Shown one piece after another: positions 47,944 to 63,132 of a DNA stretch of 64,000 nucleotides. The stretch is from Balanoglossus misakiensis (Eukaryota > Hemichordata), in the NCBI GenBank assembly GCA_040954595.2, contig CM082584.2:6820001-6884000 (forward strand). The letters are read 5' to 3'. The stretch's first letter is position 1. Every line of letters starts with the position of its first letter. Below the pieces are notes generated by a model. The model saw nothing but the letters and a program-made list of their open reading frames with translations. It was not told the origin of the DNA and did not search any database. The position numbers were made by a program, and so were the translations under genes.

Positions 47944-49092
47944 ATGGTCTGCATCCAAATTAAAGGTTCCAGTTTTCGAACCATGGCGCGGAAGGGTTTT
48001 CTTGTGGTGATTGTCGCCACGTCGGTTTGCATATGGTGGCTCCTCGTGTTTTCGGAATTGGCGGTCGGGCCTCCCGTGGGACGTGGCCACTATGCAGACC
48101 GCGCGGCGACTGTGCCATCCGAACCGTACAATTTCTCCGGCATACTGGCGAAGTTCCCTTGGCTGAATCGCAAAAACGCTATACCCAACCACTTCACCAA
48201 AGACGGGCGCAATAGCAGGTGGTGGAATACATCAGTTGTGTTCATACATCACCAGAAGAGCGGGGGCGGAACGGTAAAGGGGTGTCTCCGGAATATGGCG
48301 GATATAGCGGGCATTCCGCCGGCAGTAGCCTTAAACTCCGATAATTTCAATAACTCGTATCGAATCTTACAATCTGAAGGACTGGGGAACGCAAAACTTT
48401 ATCAGGGAGGGTACACTTTCGGCGTCTGTGATCGCCTGCGCGGACCCTGCTCCTACTTCATCGTCGTGCGCGAGCCCTTCGCTCGCATGGTCTCGCACTT
48501 CGCCTGTTGCAACGTGAGCAGGAGCGGGCCCAACCTGTGCCACCCCTCGGGGTCGCGTGGCATGACGGCCGTCGAATGGGCACTCTTCGTCGGCAGCTAC
48601 CTCTTCCGGCAGCTGTTCAACGACGCCGAGCTCTGCCACCCGCGGTACATGACCCCGTCTTTCGCGGCGCACATCAGACAAGTGTACGCGCTTCCCCAAG
48701 GCTCGCCGATCAGCTGCTTCCAGATCCACAAACTCTACCTGGACTATCACGTGGCGAGAGAGGAAAAGGAGGTCTTGCTTCAGTATTTCTTGGAGAACCT
48801 GGAGAACTGGTTCACGTTCGTAGGGCTGACGGAAGACTTTGATTTGTCCGTTCAGATGCTGCAAGAGGTGTACGATCTCCCTTTCGTGGAGGGTTGCCTG
48901 ACCGACAACAAACTGCCCTCCGTGCACAAACGCAGCCACCTGGACACTCTCACGACGCAAAGCCTGCAACAATCTCTTAGGGACGACCGGGACGTGTTTA
49001 AGGTCCTCCATTACGACATACAACTTTACAAAAAAGCTGTAGAAATTTATAATAAACAGAAGAAAATATTTTCCGATTTAAATTCAAACTAG
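47944..49092 (+). CDS. Type II Golgi carbohydrate sulfotransferase
   Basis: Likely transfers sulfate from PAPS to a glycan (Sulfotransfer_2 superfamily, with the HS2ST, HS6ST and UST groups). The ORF gives 382 residues from the ATG at 47944 (AAAATGG). A CAG/ATCACTG acceptor at 47932 indicates an upstream 5' UTR exon. ATG 47983 (ACCATGG) is an alternative start. Residues about 18-38 are a signal anchor after a short basic cytoplasmic tail. The PAPS 5'-phosphosulfate loop is at 98-112 (FIHHQKSGGGTVK) and the 3'-phosphate site at 174-186 (VVREPFARMVSHF). ENLENWFTFVGLTEDFD near the end matches the family's C-terminal block. Several Cys and N-x-S/T sites suit a lumenal domain. The loop has Gln-Lys-Ser-Gly-Gly-Gly instead of the common Pro-Lys-Thr-Gly-Gly. 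Acceptor sugar and orthology to a particular human enzyme are not determinable here. Confidence 0.88.
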   Translation: MVCIQIKGSSFRTMARKGFLVVIVATSVCIWWLLVFSELAVGPPVGRGHYADRAATVPSEPYNFSGILAKFPWLNRKNAIPNHFTKDGRNSRWWNTSVVFIHHQKSGGGTVKGCLRNMADIAGIPPAVALNSDNFNNSYRILQSEGLGNAKLYQGGYTFGVCDRLRGPCSYFIVVREPFARMVSHFACCNVSRSGPNLCHPSGSRGMTAVEWALFVGSYLFRQLFNDAELCHPRYMTPSFAAHIRQVYALPQGSPISCFQIHKLYLDYHVAREEKEVLLQYFLENLENWFTFVGLTEDFDLSVQMLQEVYDLPFVEGCLTDNKLPSVHKRSHLDTLTTQSLQQSLRDDRDVFKVLHYDIQLYKKAVEIYNKQKKIFSDLNSN

Positions 49093-49102
49093 ATTATCAT
49101 CA

Positions 49103-49249
<147 letters not shown>

Positions 49250-49318
49250 GTCGTCGATGTGGTCGTTGTGTTATACATAACACCCATATACAGTTCTCAA
49301 CACAGTCAACGACCTTGT

Positions 49319-49324
49319 AATAAA
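49319..49324 (+). terminator. Polyadenylation signal of sulfotransferase gene
   Basis: AATAAA 227 bases after the stop codon, just past the ATC tract; likely the 3' end of the transcript. Confidence 0.55.
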
Positions 49325-52300
49325 ATTCATTCATAGACAGATTGATTTATTTTGTCCAACAGTAAGGGTGTTTTGTTCTTTTGTTCCTCTCACGGTCGGA
49401 CAAGGACACTATAAAACCATTTTTGATTAATGCTCATTGAATCACTGAACGTGCTCGGAAACTATACTAACGCAAGATATTGGCAAAAAGTTCGATAACT
49501 CCAGTAAGATAGACTACTAGTATATACAGAGCATGGCCATAACATGGTCCGGCCAACAGCAGTTTAACATTTCAAGTGTTGAATGATTGGGACCCATTCT
49601 TAGTGATGCCCTATATAGTTGGATTTGCAACTGGTATACTTGGATAATATTAACTTTCTTACAAGCGAACAAATTTCTGGAGTTTGTGTTGTTTGTTTGT
49701 TTGGCAAGAGTAAGGTGAGTGACCTCGAATCACAGCGCCGATGAATGGAAGTGAATTATCGAATGTTTCAGTTGAAGTTAATGACTGATCGACGGCCGCC
49801 ATAAATAAGTTCGTACTTTGATCGGTGATGAGTGATCGATGGGGACCAGGGCCATTGAAAACAAGTTGAAAGGATTGTAAATTTACCTTTGGAGCGGGCC
49901 CTATACTGTGGGTGTCAGTGAACTATACACGCAAAACAATGATTTCATATTTCGTGACCACCTCAAAGATCCTGAAGGACGCAAAGTGGTCGGAACACGT
50001 GTACCATCGATTTCAACCAAACTGGTTCGGATCATCATTTTATCGAACCATGATGACAGATTCTGCAATTCAATTTTATTTGATTTTACATATTTAAAAA
50101 GGACGGTGCATTTCGCCACAGAATGACCCGCATACAGTTCGGGGGTAACAATACCATAGACTTTGATAAAGGGTTTTCTGTCCTTAAAAATGACCTCCGC
50201 TGTCTATCGCATAGAAAGTGCATCTGTAGTAATTGGCTTCTTGCGATTAAATACATGTACTGAGATTTTTTCATCTTTTTACCCCGTAATTTACTTGTTG
50301 TGTTTATGTTGTTGTTGTGCAGAGTCTAAAGTTCAAGAATGCTCATGTGCGCATGACTGTGCGTCGGTGTTTCCGACCCGAAACGTCGGAAACGTTACTC
50401 AATGCGGACGATATCTTCCCACCTCGCCCAGGGCATATTGACACAACGCAACGATGACCCGCACATGAGCAGTGGGATGGCCGTCGTACCACGACGTACG
50501 CACTCAACACCTTGCGGCCAACAATGCAATATTAAAATTAATGACAGCGTACAAGCCACAAGATAACCTCCCTTCTCAATGGACAAATTTGGCTCTCGGC
50601 ACGGAAAGGCCACGGTGTAATTATTGTCAATGAAAAATATTTGCGTCACTCAGAGAGGCGAGAATTTCTGCAATATGGACTGGTCTCCAACCATTTGCAC
50701 ACAACACTTTATTATTTTAGATAGTCATAATAACGTTTATGCCACAATCTGTGACTGACTGCTAACATGGCAATGCACAGACATCATCCAGCAATATTCT
50801 GGATTAGACCTTTGTCACTTGTGTGTGTATATATAGCGTTTAAAAGGTAACAGAGCTAATGTGTTAATTGACTACTGCGATACCATGATTCGAAATTTAT
50901 TCATAGTCAATTAACATGCAATCCAAAGGAAACTGTGCTCTTTTCTGACAAATATTCGGCTCCAAGGTTAGCATTTAGACGTCCGAATATAGCTGTGGTT
51001 GACAATGCTGCTTTAAAAGTGTGACAGTGACCGTCTACCAGAGAAAAAAATGTCTCCACAAGAGACGGGCACTTCATTTCAGAAACAACGTGGCAAATCC
51101 ATATGCGGTTCAAATTGTCTGAAATTGCATAGAGCTATTATTCTCCCGCTTAAGTTTACCCAGTTGACGGAACTGGTACACAGATCAAGAGATAAAAGTC
51201 AGCTTGGGGATTTGGAATACTAAAGGATTATCTTGAATGGATGCGGAGGGGCCAAAACCAAACCACCACCTGCAGGGCTTTTACGCGGTTCAGTGCATTC
51301 AATTTGATCAGCTTCCGCGGGTCGAAAGTCCCAACCATGAATGCATCGACATCAAAAAAAACCTTGATATAAATCAGCAAATTATCAATGCTGCCACATC
51401 TCACGTTTCGCCTGTCACCATCGTTACAAATTTAAAAAAAAGACCCAGAGTTTTTAAAGACAGTATTATTCATAGTAACGGCTGGAGCGGCGTTATGGGG
51501 TCGATCTCTACACTAATAGAAAACCAAACGTCAGCGTGTGCTCATGCGACATTGCTTCATTTAACGTAACACTGCAACGCCGTGCCCGATTTCGGCTTTT
51601 TCCAGACGAGGGATATTTTTTTAATTCCATTTGCGTCAAATAAAATAAAATCATCAACGTACAAAGAAGTCCCGACCATTTTCATAACCTGTTCAATCTC
51701 TAGTAATCATCGTTCACTCTATAGTAAGTGCCTCTCCTTGCATAGACTTGATAGGGCAACGATGTCGCTGTGTGTCTGTTGGCCTCGGGCCCGCGAAAGG
51801 GGGGGGGGGGCTGCGAGAATGATGAGCACATCCTGAACGGCCAAAACAAAAGCAAAATGTCAAATGAGTGCATTTTTGTTCAGGAGCAGTGGAGTGACAG
51901 GCTTTAATCTCCACAAGTGTCAGCAACAGGTTGTTATGAGTGTAACGGATGGAAACCTAGTGATGTAAATTTACGTCGTTTTATCATGCAACCCTTGGTC
52001 GACGACACGTGAATAGCGTTCGCGCAGTCTATGTCGTTTTGTTAGCATAGACCATACGTAACATTCTTGAAGTGGTCAATTCTATAGAGTAGGACAGTCT
52101 GACGAAAATAACTAACAGGTGCTGTATGCGAATTGTACACGCTTTATAATTACATGTATTTAACTCCAATTAATTCGCCGGCTCCGGGGGCAGGCCCACG
52201 ACATAAAAAAACGTCCCTTGTCTTTGGTCCCTCAATTACTTATGTGATAGAGGGACTGTCGTCTGCCGACTCATCATTCGCTACGCATCTCGTTTCTCGT

Positions 52301-55300
52301 GCTTATAAATGAAATGCTCCTTGTATTGCAGCATCACTGTCGAATCTTTCGGTGAGTTGAGTTGGAAGCCGTAAATCAACAACGTCACCGTGCGGGAAGG
52401 GTGGCACACGCCATCGATCAAGTGCACAGTGTTTGTTTTCCATGTGAATAGTACCGCTCTTCAGATAAGTCACCAGTCAACAGTTTATATTCACCGCCGT
52501 ATTAAACGCCACAACATTTGCTGAATCAAACATAATCATATACATCAAACATCACTGCACTGCGATCAATCAGGATCGCAGCAGTCTCCTCATTCTGCAT
52601 CTTGTGTATCGAAAGGCTATAGAGCTTGACGTCATTCACGTCAAGTATAGCTTACGAACGTGGCTTCATAAAGTCACTTGAATTACCCTGTCAAAGAACA
52701 GTTTTGTTTATAAAATATATTTTGCATCCTAATACGATCTGCGTCGATTCATCATTGTATAGTAGTAGACTATTTGGTGTACAATTTCGATAAATTAATA
52801 AATATTTACTTAACAATACATTGCCAATGTATGATTGTACTTAGGGATACAACACGCGAGTACTGTAATAATTTAATTTTTGGTCAATACCCTAAAATTG
52901 TTTCATAATAGTATTCAGATGTTTCATGATGTGAGTTGAGTTGTGAACAGCCTGTCATTCAGCATATTTTAGTGAGCTGCACAACATAAATAAGCTATCA
53001 AAAGAAATCAAATAATCAAAATAGGGTCAAAAGCTAGTGCGCGACTCTGTCCCTTTAATGTGAATTGACAAGGCAATATGTTGCAGACTTTTACAAACAC
53101 TCAATACGAGCGTTGTTGTTCACAGCAAATACGGACCATGGCAAATCGAGGCATTCTCGTGCGTGTGAGGGGGGGGGGGGCGTTCAAACACCAACACCTG
53201 CGGTGCTTCGCCAGTTAATTTTTGGCATTTCTCTCGCTCTTGGCCTGAACAGACATCAAGGTACAGGTCACCGACCTCTTTTTTCCATAAGACAACGGAG
53301 ATCAGGGGTGGTTTTTCAATTAGAAGCGTCGCCTATCTCCTCCCGGCTGTAGACAAACACCAAATTGACGTCAAACACAAATACGCCCTATGGACTGAAC
53401 TTCGACTTAACGAACGATAGAAGCCAATCTTGTGGCTGATGCAATGTTGATGGGACGATGAAGGACACATGCAGGTCAACAAGTTGAAATAAAACCAAAC
53501 AAAAACAAAAATCGCTGCATCACCTTTCGACTTCAAACCTATGTTACGCTCTTTAGCAATTCATTTTGAATACCAAAAAGAAATTCGGGCGGTTGCTTTC
53601 ACCTTTTCAAGTAATAACAACCGAATCAATTCTCGTGCAGTATGACTATCTAACTCTATATTGCTATATATGTTGTCTAAGCAAATAAATAAAGTCAGTA
53701 CATGCAGATAAAGGTAGGTAGGAAGGTAGGTAAGTAAGGAAAAGTAAGGCGTGCAAGTGAAATAATGATACAATGAAATATTCGTGAGGAACACGTCCTG
53801 TGTGTGTGTGTGTGTGTGTGTGCAAGTTCCACCACATTCTCAGTAGGACAAGAAGCAGGGTTTTCTTGCGTACTACGTTCGTGTTGTTCCACATGGACAC
53901 AAGCCACCCAGCACTGGTTCTTACATGATGGATGGACATTTCATCGTCGAAATCAGATTTACAGAAGTTGAAGATTGCAGCGAGGAAGACACGAGGGGAT
54001 TAGGGTTGGAATCTTATCGCCAGACATGTCACACAGCCGGGCGTGCTATCGCCAAAGGAAGCTACTATGAAAACAAATACTACAGCCATGCAGGTGTCCA
54101 GAATGGACAGATCCAATCAAGATCTTCTGTAAGCACCTGACAGAGAGTTCAGTGAACTTAACTGTGGCTTTAGATAACGACTAATTGAACATTTTGTAAT
54201 TGATCACGCCTCGACCACTCGCCGACTTCGTGGTGATCTGTGCAAGACGCCCCATGGTAGCAGGCACGTGTTTTGCATCAGGTAATTTTTCCATCTTAAG
54301 ATTATTAAAAGACTCCCGAGTCTGTCAAGGGGTCTTTGACCTGTATTTGAGGAAGCCCCCATCAGTATGTTTTCTTACAATACACTTTCTAACTATGCTG
54401 CCTTCGTTTTGTTGTTGTTATTTTTAAACTAAACCATCCTTCCTAAAGCTATAAGCATTAGCATGCATGAGGCACCTGGGAAAGAAGTTACAAATTAGTT
54501 TGGTGAAACACTTTTCTGTCGACAGCACTAGTATTTGTAGATTGAATAAATCGGCCACTCTGAGAACATTTAAAAAGTTGGATTTTTTGGACCTTTGTTT
54601 GTTCAAACTTCGACTTTAATTGCAAATAAACTAATACTGTTTCACCAGTTTGATTATTTGAGGGTTCTAACGCGTATGTGAACCATCTCCCATTGTTTTG
54701 CATATTTGCAAAACACATACACAGTCATTAATAGTAAAAAATATCGACCAGGATGTGCATTTACATGCACTAACATCAGTTTGACAGTAAAATCATAAAA
54801 ACACTGCAAAAATGCAGGTCATGGGGCTCTAACGGCTGATGTGTGCACATATGCTCATAGAACAATTGACGGCATGTGGTGACAGCGCAGGTAGACAATC
54901 GCACTTGCAGTCTCACGTTGCATGGCTTGGTGCGTTCAAATCCATGCAAGGGGCGGCCATTTTGGAAAGAAGCAACACGAAGTTCTTTTTAAAAATCCAG
55001 ACTGACGCGTGTGCACAACCAGTGCTATATACTAGTACATTGTATATGTACAGTTATGCTCACAGCTGCTGCTAAACCAATCTGTGGTTTAATCCAAAGT
55101 ATCAGGTCTACATTTTAATCAGCTCAGTCCCACCGTTGCCAAGCAACGCCACACTGTTGACCTGATGTGGAAACGTCCAGTATTTACTTGAGGCGATTTA
55201 CAGCTTGTACCTGTCATCTCTAATCAAGCAAATGAGGTCCCTACTAAATATTGGGTTGGTGAGGGACGAACAAAAATAGTTGTTCTTGGGACGTTTTCGC

Positions 55301-56320
55301 CAATGAGACAGAGATGGTGAGCACACTACAAGAAGAAGAGTTAGAGCAAAACACTAAGCATCGTTTTATGCATCTTTATACACGTGATGATAAAAAAGGG
55401 TCAAAGTTCAAGTGTTAAATTCGGAGAGAGATCAAAGAGCACCTATGCAAGCAGAGCGAGGTTTAAGCGATGTTGCTTTTTCAACCAAAAATTCCAAAAT
55501 AGGAAAAATAAGGAAGCGGTGATTCCGAGGAAGAGTAATTTTGTCATCAATGGCCACAAACTTGTGTCTTACTCATTCAGAATGTACTAGAGGCACCCGA
55601 TGCCGAAAGACAATACAGAACCGTTCTTTCATAAAAGCGGCACGGTATAACGTTTTCCGTTTTGTCATGTTTTGTTTGCGTCATTAATCTTATTACCGTA
55701 ATCTTTACCGTATTTCTTTTTGTGCACAGTGCAACAACATGTGTCCTTTTCCTCAACTTGTGAGAGAATGTTATCTTCTTTGGCACATCGTCAAATCCTC
55801 AAAGAATGTGCTTACCTCATACGAGTATCACTATAAGCTGCAATGGAAAATTTCGAGGGAGAGAGCCAGTACCAGTGACTTAAAAACAGTCTTAATCTTA
55901 TCCCGTGATTAATTAACCTTTTCTGCAGATCTATTTGCAGTACAAAATACTATTTCTTGTGAGTTTATGAATTTTCTATAAATTCGTATCTATGGCCGAC
56001 CTACATTTTGGGAGGGTCTGTTCGTCCACCTCTTGTTTACGGCATCGCTGATATCAAACTGCAGACTTTCTGACACCACTAGGGTCATCCATTGATCAGG
56101 ACAATGTCAGGCTAAATTTGGCACACTTCCCGTGGCAACCCACTACAGCCAGTCAGTTGGTCCGCTTCCAGACACTCGACATCCCCAGTTGACAGGTGAC
56201 AACAAAATGCAAATTCAGAAATCATTGCTGGTAGGAAAACGACTCTCTGTGTCCCCACACCCCTGTCAACTTTATATAAAAATACAAAATCGAGGTGAAT
56301 TTCACTCAAGCAGTTAAAAT
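49325..56320. other. Gene-poor region after the sulfotransferase
   Basis: No ORF with recognisable domains. Short frames of 60-110 codons (such as 51237-51569 and 53925-54140) overlap others and show no paired splice structure. Near 50380 there is a CCGAAACGTCGGAAA motif shared with 9830-9845. Simple repeats include GGTAG/GGAAG units at 53712-53740 and (TG)n at 53799-53822. No RNA gene was recognised. Confidence 0.5.
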
Positions 56321-56329
56321 TTACCCGAT

Positions 56330-56520
56330 GTCTGGGTCAGACATAATCTGATTAAAATCAGATGTAGGGTTGGTTCGATCGTTTACCCATGCTGATCCTT
56401 GGTTGTTCCATCCGAGAACAGAATAGAACAGAACAGAACAACCAAGGACCAAGCAATTGTAAAGATCGAGAAAACACTATATCTGATTTTAATCAGATTG
56501 GGTCAGATATTTGTTTCAGG
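56330..56520. mobile_element. Nested foldback element
   Basis: Outer arms TCAGACATAATCTGATTAAA (from 56337) and TTTTAATCAGATTGGGTCAG (to about 56506) are inverted and each holds the palindrome ATCTGATTTTAATCAGAT or its close variant. Inner arms TCCTTGGTTGTTC and GAACAACCAAGGA flank four GAACA units. No ORF; probable non-autonomous transposon. Confidence 0.7.
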
Positions 56521-57219
56521 CATATTGATGAGTATCAAGCTCCGATCCCACATCCATTCTCGAAACACCACAGCTAGTCTGGACAAGAGGAATTTTCCCT
56601 CCTGTGAGGCTGTGATGCTTTGCGAGCCCACCACCAAAGAATTACAACCTTATTGTATGCAAATGTCAACCTTTCACCCCGCGTTTTGAGCTGGACGCAG
56701 TCAGGCTTGCTTGGCCTACTTTCCGCGCAGAGACGCAAGGTGAAAAAAACACCTGAAAACGAATTAACTGTAGTCAAACCACAGTACAACTTTTGACCAG
56801 GACATGACACGTCCATGACTTCTAGTTGCACTTGATCAATATTTTTGAGAGCCTGCAATATTACAGTGGCCCTGGCATTGCTGTCAACGTTATCAGTTCA
56901 TCTCCAAGGAGATTTGAACAAAACGACACAAACAGATACTTCATCCCTTAAAAATGCCAAAACGGTTTGTAGTTTTTCAGTACCTAGGCTATATTAATTT
57001 ACAATGGATAAAGGTCGGTATTCAGCATTTATAACATTCTGATATCAATTGATAATTTAGAGCATGCTTAAATTACCATGCCATTATGCGGTGATGGTGT
57101 TTGCAAGCCAGTCCGGTGATACAGATTTTATAACTGCCACATGTGTTTTAATTTAAGGGACATGACTAAAGGTTAAGGTCATGTGATGACTGTATTCATC
57201 AATTAACCAATAAGACAAT

Positions 57220-57760
57220 CGGGAGGGGGGGGGGGGGACAAACTGGACTTTGAGACTATATACCTATGATTTGTGATGTGTTGGAATTGACTGGGGTAAT
57301 AAAAGTTCAAGGTCATGGGAGGATTGTACTTTTGGGTTTGTTTTGATTGTTCAATGAATTGGTGACGATATGGAGAAGTGATATTCTGATATGGAGAAGT
57401 GACAGCAAGATGGATGTCTAAGGATTTGTGCGGGGATGCACTGGGAGTTCAAGGTCACGTGAGGACACACACTGATCAACCGGGGGAGGGGGGTTTGGTT
57501 TTAGGATCAGGGGGATTGAACTGGGGGGAGGATGTTGTGAGGGTGTGACCACTGGCAGCACCTGGGTTTGGGGGAATGACGTGGGTGGGGTTTTTCAGAG
57601 ACTGTGAGGGCGTCATAGATGGACAGATGACTGGGGAGTGTGGGTCACATATGGGGGTGGAAGGATTGTGTGGGTGATGGCGCTGGCGTGTTGAAAAAAG
57701 ACGTAAACAGGGGGGGGGGGTTAAGGAGACGCACGGATGATATGGGGGGAGGGGGTGGCT
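57220..57760 (+). repeat. G-rich strand-asymmetric region
   Basis: The plus strand is dominated by G runs (for example 57225-57237, 57481-57492, 57520-57528 and 57711-57720) separated by short T/A-containing spacers. Several clusters of four or more G-runs are within 30 bases of each other, meeting the simple quadruplex pattern. The ORFs here are low complexity. Confidence 0.7.
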
Positions 57761-58554
57761 CTTTGAATGGGCATATCTCATGTCAAGCACTTTGGATGGC
57801 ACAGGTAGAACAGGATAAGGAGCCCACTGTATGGCAGTCCCCTGATTATAGAGATTAGGTTACAGGAACAGAAGAAAATCTGAGCTTGAAGATTGCTGTG
57901 GGTTCTAGGATATATGCCATCCTGAGGAGGCCAAATTCTTTGCAGAAGTTGCCATATGGGTTTTGAACATTTAGATATTCAACTGAAAGAGCTCACATAC
58001 CAACAAGATTCGGTTATTGCTGAAGCAGTTTTTGCAGTCAGTGCTTTCAAGGTGACATCTTCAGTTCATCCTGCGGACATCGCCAAATGTGGTGACCTCA
58101 AGATGACCCCCTATAGACATTACAATACACAGCTGCAACAGTGCAATCTACACCCTCACAGCTGAACTCTGCATAAATACACATTTGGTGTCTCTGGTTC
58201 TGCAAGTTTAACTCTCACCTGCAGGGGGCGCACTACTATATTGCGCTTTGGATGAAAAAGAACTACATAATCTATATATGATGACAGGAATATATCTTGT
58301 GACTTTAAGAAATAAAAAAATGTACCAAAATATTACATACAGTTAAGTACAGGTCATTCCACGAACTTTTTATATACAAATGTACAGTTATCAATATTGT
58401 ATCCAAATATTCAAACGAAATGAATAAAAAATTACAACAACATATTTCTAATATGAATTAAACATTTACAATAACTATCACCAAATAAATTTGGAAAATC
58501 TGAAAATAAGCATGCCAATATAAAGATGCTCCAAATAGCATTGCTGCTGCTAAT
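57761..58554. other. Downstream region of ARMH1
   Basis: Follows the ARMH1 stop on the minus strand and is probably partly 3' UTR. AT-rich; no coding exon recognised and no clear canonical polyadenylation hexamer on the minus strand. Confidence 0.45.
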
Positions 58555-61615
<3,061 letters not shown>

Positions 61616-62173
61616 TTTGAATGTTCCCGGGAAGGATTCAAAATATCAAATGAGGGTTTTAAAACGGATCGTTGATGTTGTATCAGTTTCGCCGGTCCCA
61701 CGTCAACTGGAAACTGCACAGTGACCTGGCTATCAGCTGTGTGCCACCCTTGAAACGTGTCCTCATCTGTGACAAACCCAACATTCATGAAACCATTGGA
61801 CTTGCGTTGCTTTGGTCGTTTTCAGCGATTTTCACGGAAGTAACCACTTGGATTTGTTTGGCAGTGTTGCTATCGTGTACAGTTAGCATGCGCGAGCTAT
61901 GGCATTATGGGTAGGGATACCCTTTGGGCAAAACTATTTTGGAAGGGGAAGCAGCTTACAAATGGTATTATGTATCAGACGTTATAATCAGTCCGACTGA
62001 GAAATTCGCCAGCATATTAGTGTGAATATGGCGATAAAATCAAAGGAATTCAATGTTCATGGACAATAAACATTATTAACTTAAACGTAGCAAATGTGAT
62101 TCATGAACAAGTCAAAATAGCATCCCCATTGAAGATTACAGGTCGCGCGTTCTGAAAGCGGACAAAAATCAAA
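61616..62173. promoter_or_regulatory. Shared divergent promoter, ARMH1 and TMEM53
   Basis: 558 bases separate the two start codons. No TATA box is convincing on either side. CATGGCG/ATGGCG-type motifs (AATATGGCGATAAA near 62026) resemble YY1-like sites common at bidirectional promoters. The short frames inside (61672-61914) have no recognisable domain. Confidence 0.55.
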
Positions 62174-63052
62174 ATGGCTGATGTCAGTGATGAAATTGAG
62201 AACGAAGGCGAAGAGCTGGAATTTCATGTAACATTTCCACCTGCGCTCTCTCCAGAAGATGGCGGTGAAGAGGGCAACGACAACGGTGTGGACCTTCAAG
62301 AGAAGGCGGCTGAACCGGTGGTAATACTTCTCGGATGGGCAGGCTGCCTGGACAAGCACCTCGTCAAATACAGCGCGATCTACCAGCAACAGCGACTTAC
62401 AACTATCCGATACAGTTTGCCCATGGAGGACACTTTCTTCAGGCCGGGAAAACCAAAGGAGATGGCGCGCAAAATCGTCGAGCTGATCTTTGATCTTGGA
62501 CTGGAGGATAGCCTTATAATCTTTCACGTGTTCAGCAACGCCGGCGGGTTCCTCTATCGCAGTATCACTGAAATCGTCCATGGCCCGAAGGAGAGCGAGC
62601 TGTCAACTATCAAAATAGGAGGGGTCATATTTGACAGTTCCCCGGCCCACACCACCCTCACCAACGCGTTCAGAGCCGTGGTGAACGGCATGCAAGCAAA
62701 CTTTTTCATCAGGTACGCATTCGCCATGTTCTTCGTGCTAACCCAGTGGTTTGCAGGGATAGTCGGGCTGTTGATTCCACCGCTGCGCCTGTGGGGATCC
62801 GGATTCCAAGGCTATATGGGCGACCTGGAAAACGACGAGGGGCGGTACCCCCAACTGTTTCTCTACACCAAGGCAGACGCCGTCGTGCCGTTCAACGACA
62901 TTGAGACTTTCGCCGAGCACCGTCGGAAATTGGGCGTGCCTGTCCGCCAGGTGTTTTGGGAGGATTCCGCCCACTGCAGTCTTCTCGTGAATCACCGAGA
63001 GGAATACATCAACCAGTGCGTTCAGTTTATCAATGACTGCTTGAAAACATAA
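62174..63052 (+). CDS. TMEM53: Transmembrane protein 53 (DUF829 hydrolase-like)
   Basis: Nuclear-envelope membrane protein with an alpha/beta-hydrolase-like fold; in mammals TMEM53 restrains BMP-SMAD signalling in bone cells. Intronless here, 292 residues (human about 277, from several exons). The start at 62174 has a good context (AAAATGG), and the first 45 residues are acidic. The domain opens with PVVILLGWAGCLDKHLVKYS, followed by the nucleophile elbow FSNAGG with Ser 121 and conserved FDSSPAHTT. A hydrophobic segment at about 181-203 fits the membrane span. Asp 235 (KADAVVP) and His 267 (DSAHC) complete a plausible catalytic triad, so the residues needed for hydrolase chemistry appear intact. 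Lack of introns may reflect an old retroposition or intron loss, but head-to-head placement with ARMH1 argues for the ancestral locus. AATAAA follows at 63127. Confidence 0.93.
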   Translation: MADVSDEIENEGEELEFHVTFPPALSPEDGGEEGNDNGVDLQEKAAEPVVILLGWAGCLDKHLVKYSAIYQQQRLTTIRYSLPMEDTFFRPGKPKEMARKIVELIFDLGLEDSLIIFHVFSNAGGFLYRSITEIVHGPKESELSTIKIGGVIFDSSPAHTTLTNAFRAVVNGMQANFFIRYAFAMFFVLTQWFAGIVGLLIPPLRLWGSGFQGYMGDLENDEGRYPQLFLYTKADAVVPFNDIETFAEHRRKLGVPVRQVFWEDSAHCSLLVNHREEYINQCVQFINDCLKT

Positions 63053-63126
63053 TTACCAACGAGCAAAAGGAACATCACAAAAAATGGACATTGGAGAAAG
63101 CGATGATGCATCTGAATGATGACTAT

Positions 63127-63132
63127 AATAAA
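63127..63132 (+). terminator. Polyadenylation signal of TMEM53
   Basis: Canonical AATAAA 75 bases after the TMEM53 stop codon, giving a very short 3' UTR. Confidence 0.65.

Noticed and set aside
48367-49023. 218-codon minus-strand frame opposite the sulfotransferase
   Set aside because: Antisense shadow with no recognisable domain. The plus strand has both PAPS-binding motifs.
57476-57802. Pro-rich 108-codon minus-strand frame
   Set aside because: Reads a G-rich strand in reverse, producing Pro/His/Ser low complexity; no domain.
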